Assembly: GCA_002298545.1 (NCBI GenBank)
Contig: DBKQ01000099.1
Span: forward strand, 1 to 10,545
Direction of reading: 5' to 3'
DNA from: Prevotella sp. UBA746
Lineage (GTDB): Bacteria > Bacteroidota > Bacteroidia > Bacteroidales > Bacteroidaceae
DNA length: 10,545 nucleotides
Position numbers and translations under genes: made by a program. Below, piece by piece: positions 5,274 to 10,545 of this stretch (its first letter is position 1; the number at the start of each line of letters is the position of its first letter). Under the pieces are notes generated by a model. The model worked only from the letters and a program-made list of their open reading frames with translations. It was not told where the DNA came from and did no database searches.

Positions 5274-7787
5274 TTATTCCTTTACAATCTTCATCGCTTT
5301 TAGTCCAACGCCCGTCTTAACAACAGTAATATAAGATCCATGCGGCAGAGAGCTAAGGTCGATGTCTCCACCCGAATACTGCCTAAAGGCGAGTCTGCCG
5401 TCTATGCCGTAAACAGATACACAGTCTATGCCGAACGGAGCTTCAACGGTAAGGATATTGCCGTTAAACGTCATAATTGCATTCGGGTCAGCATTTTTGT
5501 TGATATTATCGATAGCTGTAGTAGGGTCGTCCGGTTCCCAAGTAACCGAAGGATCCTTAGAGCCGTAAGTAAATTCGTGCATATTATATTTAATAGGCTC
5601 CAGATACTTCTTGCTTGTGATGTCGTAAACAGTGGCGATGCGAATATTACTCATCGACCAGTCCTTGTTCGGGTCATACGTACCATGCAGCCGAACCGTT
5701 TTCGTTTCTCCACCTTCGATAACAACCTTCGCTGTATCCATACTTGCACCGTCGCAGAAATAGTTCTCCTCGTCAAGAATTCTCGTTACCATCTTGCCTT
5801 CATACTTACCGCCGTCGTTTTTTATTTCAGCATTAAGAATCATGCAGTTTATAGGCACCTGATAGTCGCGAGGAGTGAAGTAAACCTCCTTTACGAGTTG
5901 TAGGTCAGGTTCTTTCTCCCTTCCGATAAGCGGAATTAGCTTGTAGAAGACCACGCTGTCTTCGCGGTTAAAGAGCGTAAATTCATAATTGTCGTCGCCG
6001 GCGAGTTCGAGTGTCTGACTAAACGAAATCTCCTTCGTTTCTCCGGCATTGATGGTAACGTCCTGTTTAGGCGACGTATACCAGTGTTTCGTTACGTTAT
6101 CGCCCTTGATTTTCAGCCTGAAGCTCATAGCTCCGTCATACGTTCCGCCATCATTCTCTATTGTGAGTTTAATAGTAGACGGCACATCTGAAGTCAGCGT
6201 TTCGGGGTCAGTCTCAAATTTCACCACATTCAGTTTCGCTGCCCCCAGCGTAGAGTATCTAACCTTGTCGGCATCCACATTGATGAGAATTTCGTTAGCC
6301 GTGCCGATAGTCATTCTAACAGGCGTATACTTATCTTCTCCCTTTACTTTATATTCCAGTTTAGCCGTGTATTCTCCTTCGGTCAGATTGTTCGGCACGG
6401 CAAACGAAGTTCGCAGCGTATCGAGATATTCCCCAGGTGCCGTCAATCCGCTGAACAAAGTCTTGGAAGCCACGATATTATCTTCCTTGTCGTATACAAC
6501 AAGAGCCAAGTCTTCCACGTCGAGTTCAAAGTTAGAAGTATTATATACCTCGCACGCCATGACATCAATCTCCTTCCCCTTGTCTACCGTTACGTCGAAG
6601 TCAGGTCCGAGACCTTCGCAGAGCATTTCGTGAGTGCGGTAAACAGAAGTGCCGTCCTTGTCAGGTTTAAATCCTATGAGCATATCCTGGTAATAGTTAA
6701 AACCATCCTTCATGCTTTGTCCTGTCTGCATGTCCACATAGTCATAAGCCAGGGCGTTAAGCAGGAAATATCCGTTTCCGCTGCCACCCCATCCCCAGTT
6801 GATGTGGTAGAATCCATCCTCGTTATATCCGTCGCAAACGAAAGAGTGTCCCGACATAGTGCTTGTCGCCCCGTCGTAAACCACGGGTCTGCCGTTGTCG
6901 AGTTCCGTCCTTACCATCTGCATCCATGTTTGCGAGTTATAGAAATTCCTTTTTACGAGTTGAATGCCCTTGTCGTAGCGGAAATAGTTAGCCATCGCGG
7001 GTCCCATTTTTTCCGAGTAAGCCCCCGACCCACCTTTATTATAGTCCATATCCACGCTAACGGCAACATGGTGGAGTAGGGTAGCGACCGCATCAACAGC
7101 CTCGTCAGTCGAAGCCGAGTTCAGTTGGTCAGTCATTGCTGCCCAGTTATACGTAGTATTTTCGAAGTCAGCCGACTCCTCAAACTTCAGTGTAGTCGTT
7201 GTATACGAGTGTGAGCCCACGCCATGGTCAGGCCATTGCCAGTATCTCATAATCTGTCCGAGCGCCACAGCCACGCATCCAATCGGGAAGTTTCCGTCAG
7301 GAGTATATTTGTTGTAATAAGGCGACTGGTTCCATGCCGTATTTCCGAGCAGCGGTTCCACAGCATCCTTCCCCTCCGTCTTGGCAATCTTCGGTTTAGC
7401 CTGTGGGTGCTTGTCGAGAAAGTCCACCTGCCTTGCAAATTCGCCGAGCCAGTATCTCATATTGTCAGGCAAGTTATTCATTTCGAATCTCTCGCCGTCA
7501 ACAAAGCCAATGATACTCTGTGTCCGATCTTCGCCGCTCACAATAACATATCCGCCATTCCTTGCTTCAGCCACATAATAATAAGCATTATTACCCGTAG
7601 GCTTATTAGCTTTGTATACGATATTCATCTTATCGTTCGCCGCCATAGAGCGCATCAGTCCGCTCATTGCCGCTTTATGTCCGAACGACTGTGCTAAAGC
7701 GAGCGCCTTACTGGCGTCGATAGGCTTAGCCATGGCACACGTAGCCATGGTAAGACAGGAAACCAAAGTAAAAAGTCTGTTCCTCAT
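5274..7787 (-). CDS. C10 family cysteine protease (streptopain/interpain type) with Por-secretion tail
   Basis: 837 residues, close to interpain A of Prevotella intermedia. Signal peptide 1-20 (AMA-KP). Residues about 22-140 form a Spi-like inhibitory propeptide (YYYVAEARNGGYVIVSGED). The catalytic domain spans about 143-375: NTAWNQSPYYN (149-159), the nucleophile Cys171 in GCVAVALGQIMRYWQWP (170-186), the catalytic His314 in SGHSFVCDGY (312-321), and HINWGWGG (328-335). All key residues are present, so it should be active. Residues about 380-745 are beta-sandwich modules with an internal repeat (IENDGGTYDGAM at 543-554; IKNDGGKYEGKM at 655-666). The C-terminus (about 775-837) has VSVYGIDGRLA, IDLSSLPHGSYI and KAMKIVKE, a good match to the type IX (Por) secretion tail. 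The protein would be secreted or surface-attached, and would degrade host or environmental proteins. It is the second gene of the leftward operon, 27 bases after the adhesin-like gene. Confidence 0.92.
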   Translation of the reverse strand: MRNRLFTLVSCLTMATCAMAKPIDASKALALAQSFGHKAAMSGLMRSMAANDKMNIVYKANKPTGNNAYYYVAEARNGGYVIVSGEDRTQSIIGFVDGERFEMNNLPDNMRYWLGEFARQVDFLDKHPQAKPKIAKTEGKDAVEPLLGNTAWNQSPYYNKYTPDGNFPIGCVAVALGQIMRYWQWPDHGVGSHSYTTTTLKFEESADFENTTYNWAAMTDQLNSASTDEAVDAVATLLHHVAVSVDMDYNKGGSGAYSEKMGPAMANYFRYDKGIQLVKRNFYNSQTWMQMVRTELDNGRPVVYDGATSTMSGHSFVCDGYNEDGFYHINWGWGGSGNGYFLLNALAYDYVDMQTGQSMKDGFNYYQDMLIGFKPDKDGTSVYRTHEMLCEGLGPDFDVTVDKGKEIDVMACEVYNTSNFELDVEDLALVVYDKEDNIVASKTLFSGLTAPGEYLDTLRTSFAVPNNLTEGEYTAKLEYKVKGEDKYTPVRMTIGTANEILINVDADKVRYSTLGAAKLNVVKFETDPETLTSDVPSTIKLTIENDGGTYDGAMSFRLKIKGDNVTKHWYTSPKQDVTINAGETKEISFSQTLELAGDDNYEFTLFNREDSVVFYKLIPLIGREKEPDLQLVKEVYFTPRDYQVPINCMILNAEIKNDGGKYEGKMVTRILDEENYFCDGASMDTAKVVIEGGETKTVRLHGTYDPNKDWSMSNIRIATVYDITSKKYLEPIKYNMHEFTYGSKDPSVTWEPDDPTTAIDNINKNADPNAIMTFNGNILTVEAPFGIDCVSVYGIDGRLAFRQYSGGDIDLSSLPHGSYITVVKTGVGLKAMKIVKE

Positions 7788-7814
7788 AATTCTATATATT
7801 AATTGTCTATGATA

Positions 7815-10109
7815 TTATTTGATAACGATCTTCTTTCCGTTAAGGATATAAAGTCCAGGTTTCAGCTTGCCGCTGATATTGCCAGTCCTCATACCGTTTA
7901 CAGTAAATGCCATACCATTGTTGCGGCTGCTTTCCTTAGTAATATCAGAAATTCCAGCAGTGCCAGAGACGTATACAGGCGCCGATTCGCTGCCGTCAGC
8001 ATATACGGCAGTAACGGCAAACGTATGTTCTCCGCCGTCATTATGCTTCACTGTGCAAGCAGTTCCGGAGTAGCAGCCGATGAGCGTTCCGTCTCTATAA
8101 ACATTATATTTCTTTGCTGTACCGCCCTGTTCAAAAGTAAAGTCGTCGAGCATCAGCATCAGTCCTTCCGTGCCGGGAGTAGTGTGATGGATTCCGAAGA
8201 ATTTCGTTCCTTCGGCAATCTTCACGCTGAATTCCGTCCAGTCGCCGCCGTAAACGTCAAACTTATGCGTGATACCATAGCTGTAGTAATCAGTAAACGA
8301 CTTCAAGTCAGTATCCGTCTTTGACCCGAGGAAATAGAAAATCTCGTCATTATCCATCCAGTTTCCGTTGTAGTCCTTCGTTCTTAGATTCTTAGCCCAG
8401 AATTTCACCGTCTGTTCCTTACCCGAAAGTTCCGGAGATATCAGCCATTCATCGGCATCAGGATAATAAGTTTCCGTGGATGCTACATAGAAAGGATACG
8501 GAGCACCGAGAAACTGGTTTCCGCTGTGAGCCTCCAGAGTTTCCCCTATATCCGAAGGATTCATCACGATAAAAGCCAGCGGCTCCCCTTCGTGCGGATA
8601 ATCCGAGTTCGGGAAAACGCCGCCACTCGTTGCCTTGTCTACATCCACGAGAGTCCATTCGCCGAAAGCCGTAGCCCATGGATTGTAATCTTCAAAACCG
8701 TCAACAACCGTTTTCGCATTAGCCTTAGGTTCCATCCACGTCAGATAGGCATCATTTCCGTCCATAGCAATGTTGAGATTTTCCACCCCGTTTCTCCATG
8801 TCGTTTCCGTCGCAACCGTAGCCTGAGCCGTATTGTTGTCCGTGTTTTCATCGCCATCCGCCGTCAGCTCCACGTTAATCGGCAGATTTTCAATAGCGGC
8901 ATCAATAGCCGACGTAGTATATTCCACATCATACGATTTCTTCTTATATCCCTTCAGCACACCGCTTTTCTCCGTTTTCTTCATCACCTTGCCGTTGATG
9001 TCCACGGTCAGAGTAAAGGTAGGCGAAGCCTTTTCCGTAAGATTATCCACCTCAACTGCCAGTTTCAGTTTTTGTCCTTTCGTTACCTTCTTTGGAGCGC
9101 TGATGCTAACGGCGAGGTCATTATTCTTTTCGTCTCGAATGCAGATATTGTCAATGCCGGTGAGAATCTTAGGCGTACTTGCCGTAAAACGGAAATGCAG
9201 CACGATGTATCTTTCGTTAGCGAATTTAGCCAAAGCGGCATTCATTGTTTTCCATCCCGATGTAGTCAGATTAGATATATTCTTTGTATCCACCGCTTCC
9301 ACAGTGCCGTCTGGTTTCATCACCTCCAACGTGAGCGGCACATCCCCGTTGCCGTTGAAGTATTGTGAGAATGAAACAACAGGATTCTCGCTTCCTGCGA
9401 GAGATATTTTGTGGGAAACGAGCGAGCAAGTCTCCCCGGCTTTAGAAGCCATAAATCCGAAGCATCCGTTGTCGCCGTCGGCAGATTTCAGTGATGCGTC
9501 GGTCAGCAGTCCGTAGTCATCGCTATTGTTGCAGTCAGCCCACCAGAAGTTTTCCGTGCCGGCATTTTTGAAACTGTCAGTAAATGGTAGAGAGTAAGCC
9601 TTACCTACAGGCAGAAATGCAGATATTGCCATTCCGCTCTTGTATTTGTCATATTCGGCAATCAGACCGAATGTTGTGACCCAAGGCTCCCCTTCGTCAG
9701 TATTTGTCTGGATGTCGTATTGGGTCTCTCCCGTCACTTCTCCTTCATACTTCCAATCATTATCTGTCTCTACTTCCTCATTATCCTCATTTTCCTTTAT
9801 TTTATATATGGTGTATTTCACTTTTGCCGGATCTATTGTTTCTCCTTTAAGAGCATCCGCCGTAAGAGCATCCCAGGTCATTCTAACAGAAGTCAACAGG
9901 TCGACAAGTTTAATGTTTGTAGGAGCCGAGAGCGTTTTAAAGTCGTCGGGGTCAGCATTTGTAATACCCTTTCTAATCACACTTTTGGTATTTACCGTTT
10001 CTGCTGTTTTAAACTGCGTTGCAAACGGCTTGAATGCAGGTGCTGTCTGTGCAGCCATATTTGTAGAGTATGCGATTAATCCGCAAAGTAAAACTTTATT
10101 GATTCTCAT
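7815..10109 (-). CDS. Secreted multidomain adhesin-like protein (FnIII and cleaved-adhesin/choice-of-anchor modules)
   Basis: 764 residues with a signal peptide of about 20 (MAA-QT). Module order as read: an FnIII-like domain (about 60-165); a jelly-roll choice-of-anchor J / cleaved-adhesin-like domain (about 172-326; SLPFTDSF ... GIDNICI); a CARDB-like domain (about 330-430; DLAVSISAPKKVTKGQKLKL, ENTDNNTAQA); an FnIII fragment (about 440-465; DAYLTWMEP); a second cleaved-adhesin-like domain (about 470-660; GFEDYNPWA, DEWLISPELSG, LMLDDFTF); an FnIII module (about 663-715; KKYNVYRDGTLIG, GGEHTFAVTAVYADGSESAP) much like the repeats in gingipain/HagA adhesins; and a short tail ending GLYILNGKKIVIK. 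No catalytic motif is seen. It is probably exported and may bind host proteins or glycans, or help present the protease encoded directly downstream. The start follows a consensus promoter by about 100 bases. Which ligand it binds cannot be read from sequence. Confidence 0.8.
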   Translation of the reverse strand: MRINKVLLCGLIAYSTNMAAQTAPAFKPFATQFKTAETVNTKSVIRKGITNADPDDFKTLSAPTNIKLVDLLTSVRMTWDALTADALKGETIDPAKVKYTIYKIKENEDNEEVETDNDWKYEGEVTGETQYDIQTNTDEGEPWVTTFGLIAEYDKYKSGMAISAFLPVGKAYSLPFTDSFKNAGTENFWWADCNNSDDYGLLTDASLKSADGDNGCFGFMASKAGETCSLVSHKISLAGSENPVVSFSQYFNGNGDVPLTLEVMKPDGTVEAVDTKNISNLTTSGWKTMNAALAKFANERYIVLHFRFTASTPKILTGIDNICIRDEKNNDLAVSISAPKKVTKGQKLKLAVEVDNLTEKASPTFTLTVDINGKVMKKTEKSGVLKGYKKKSYDVEYTTSAIDAAIENLPINVELTADGDENTDNNTAQATVATETTWRNGVENLNIAMDGNDAYLTWMEPKANAKTVVDGFEDYNPWATAFGEWTLVDVDKATSGGVFPNSDYPHEGEPLAFIVMNPSDIGETLEAHSGNQFLGAPYPFYVASTETYYPDADEWLISPELSGKEQTVKFWAKNLRTKDYNGNWMDNDEIFYFLGSKTDTDLKSFTDYYSYGITHKFDVYGGDWTEFSVKIAEGTKFFGIHHTTPGTEGLMLMLDDFTFEQGGTAKKYNVYRDGTLIGCYSGTACTVKHNDGGEHTFAVTAVYADGSESAPVYVSGTAGISDITKESSRNNGMAFTVNGMRTGNISGKLKPGLYILNGKKIVIK

Positions 10110-10186
10110 AAGATTGAAATTATATTGTATTTATATATTTTCTTTATTGGTTATATAGTTGTTCCCTTTATTATAAAAATTAGATA

Positions 10187-10199
10187 CAAAAAGTTTTTG
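10187..10199. repeat. Short palindrome in the 5' leader of the adhesin-protease operon
   Basis: CAAAAA (10187-10192) and TTTTTG (10194-10199) are perfect 6-base arms around one base. It lies roughly 10-25 bases inside the predicted leftward transcript, where a repressor site could act. The sequence is very AT-rich, so chance is likely. Confidence 0.3.
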
Positions 10200-10217
10200 A
10201 AATTTGTAAATATGTGA

Positions 10218-10248
10218 CAAAAGTACAAATAAACTTTAAAACTGCAAA
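10218..10248 (-). promoter_or_regulatory. Near-consensus Bacteroidetes promoter for the adhesin-protease operon
   Basis: Read on the minus strand, TTTG (10245-10248) is followed after 19 bases by TACTTTTG (10218-10225). This fits the Bacteroidetes layout TTTG-N19-21-TAnnTTTG. The predicted start is near 10211, giving a leader of about 100 AT-rich bases before the ATG at 10109. No Shine-Dalgarno sequence is apparent, as usual in this phylum. Confidence 0.75.
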
Positions 10249-10307
10249 CAAAATATTGTAGAATGTTTTATTTTGTCTATAAAAGTGCCTGTTTGTATTG
10301 GTGATGT

Positions 10308-10336
10308 CAGTTATACTTACCTTATAGTGGTAACTG
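10308..10336. repeat. Inverted repeat upstream of the leftward promoter
   Basis: CAGTTA (10308-10313) and TAACTG (10331-10336) are perfect 6-base arms 17 bases apart. They lie about 60-90 bases upstream of the -33 element of the adhesin-protease promoter, where an activator site could be. There is no supporting regulator gene in the window. Confidence 0.3.
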
Positions 10337-10342
10337 CTTATT

Positions 10343-10509
10343 GGAGAGGGAGACGGGAGAGTGGAAGAACGAATTTGAAGTGTGAATTGTACAAAATAAT
10401 GAGAGAGAGGAAACCAAGCTGGTCCCCCCTCTCTCATTATTTTATATAGTTAATATTATATATTTCAAGTTTCGGATTTATAATCTTCCCCTCCCCCGCC
10501 TCCCTCTCC
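10343..10509. repeat. Nested inverted-repeat (foldback) element
   Basis: Outer arms 10343-10368 (purine-rich) and 10484-10509 (pyrimidine-rich) are reverse complements at 23 of 26 positions. Inside them is a second, perfect 14-base stem (10393-10406 with 10430-10443). At the centre ACCA (10413-10416) pairs with TGGT (10420-10423). All three are concentric, so the whole 167 bases can fold as one long interrupted hairpin. No coding capacity and no obvious target-site duplication are visible. It may be a MITE-like or intergenic repeat element. The rest of the gene-free stretch 10110-10545 holds the leftward promoter and the short palindromes listed separately; nothing is seen in 10510-10545 apart from a G+C-rich tail. 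Confidence 0.6.
10393..10443 (-). terminator. Inner hairpin, candidate terminator for a leftward gene beyond the right edge
   Basis: AAAATAATGAGAGA pairs perfectly with TCTCTCATTATTTT (14 bases), one further G-C pair extends it, and ACCA/TGGT pair near the loop. The stem ends in A/T-rich arms on both sides, giving U-rich tails in either direction. No rightward gene lies upstream in this window, so the likely user is a leftward gene starting beyond 10545. This is inferred from layout. Confidence 0.45.
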
Positions 10510-10545
10510 GGGGGCGGAGCGATTACCTTTTTGCCTTTGCCGCTT

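Noticed and set aside
5340..7697. Several rightward open frames opposite the C10 protease
   Set aside because: All lie inside a gene with complete catalytic motifs. Translations show no recognisable motifs and no promoter precedes them.
8526..9516. Long rightward open frames (280 and 227 codons) opposite the adhesin-like gene
   Set aside because: They overlap each other in different frames and lie antisense to a clear multidomain protein with a signal peptide. Their translations show no domain or export signal and look like noise from low stop-codon frequency on the opposite strand.
10344..10509. CRISPR-like repeats suggested by recurring GAGAG/CTCTC runs
   Set aside because: There is no direct repeat with regular spacers. 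The runs are the arms of inverted repeats.

Overview
The window looks like a chromosomal segment of a Bacteroidetes (Bacteroidota) bacterium, most likely Prevotella in the broad sense. The evidence is a TonB-dependent receptor paired with a beta-propeller lipoprotein, a C10 (streptopain/interpain-type) cysteine protease with a Por-secretion-type C-terminal tail, a gingipain-adhesin-like partner, promoters of the Bacteroidetes TAnnTTTG type, and no clear Shine-Dalgarno sequences. Genus is inferred from protein style only; no rRNA or other marker is present.

Region 1 (1-4532, rightward): a likely vitamin B12 (corrinoid) uptake locus. A BtuB-like outer-membrane receptor (137-2059) is followed after 2 bases by a BtuG-like surface lipoprotein (2062-3174). 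After a 131-base gap with its own promoter comes a secreted surface protein of a family I know from Bacteroidetes surface-protein loci (3306-4445), closed by a hairpin (4501-4532). No cobalamin riboswitch is visible in the 136 bases upstream of the receptor; instead there is a four-copy 7-base tandem repeat next to the candidate promoter.

Region 2 (4516-5264, rightward): a small secreted lytic-transglycosylase-like protein (4763-5206). It sits behind a roughly 200-base leader that can fold into several hairpins, and is closed by a strong intrinsic terminator (5225-5264) shared with the converging leftward operon.

Region 3 (5274-10248, leftward): a two-gene operon from a near-consensus promoter (10218-10248, minus strand). 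The first gene encodes a 764-residue multidomain adhesin-like protein (7815-10109). The second, 27 bases downstream, encodes an 837-residue C10 cysteine protease (5274-7787). Both appear to be exported. The pair resembles the protease and haemagglutinin/adhesin halves of gingipains, but as two separate polypeptides.

Region 4 (10343-10509): non-coding DNA containing a nested inverted repeat, with 26-base outer arms (23 of 26 matching) around a perfect 14-base inner stem. It may be a foldback/MITE-like repeat or a compound terminator for a leftward gene beyond the right edge.

Overall the window is about surface and export functions: cofactor capture, peptidoglycan cleavage, and secreted proteolysis with adhesion. 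The parts most worth a second look are the adhesin-protease operon, the structured leader before the transglycosylase, the nested foldback element, and the third surface protein beside btuB-btuG.
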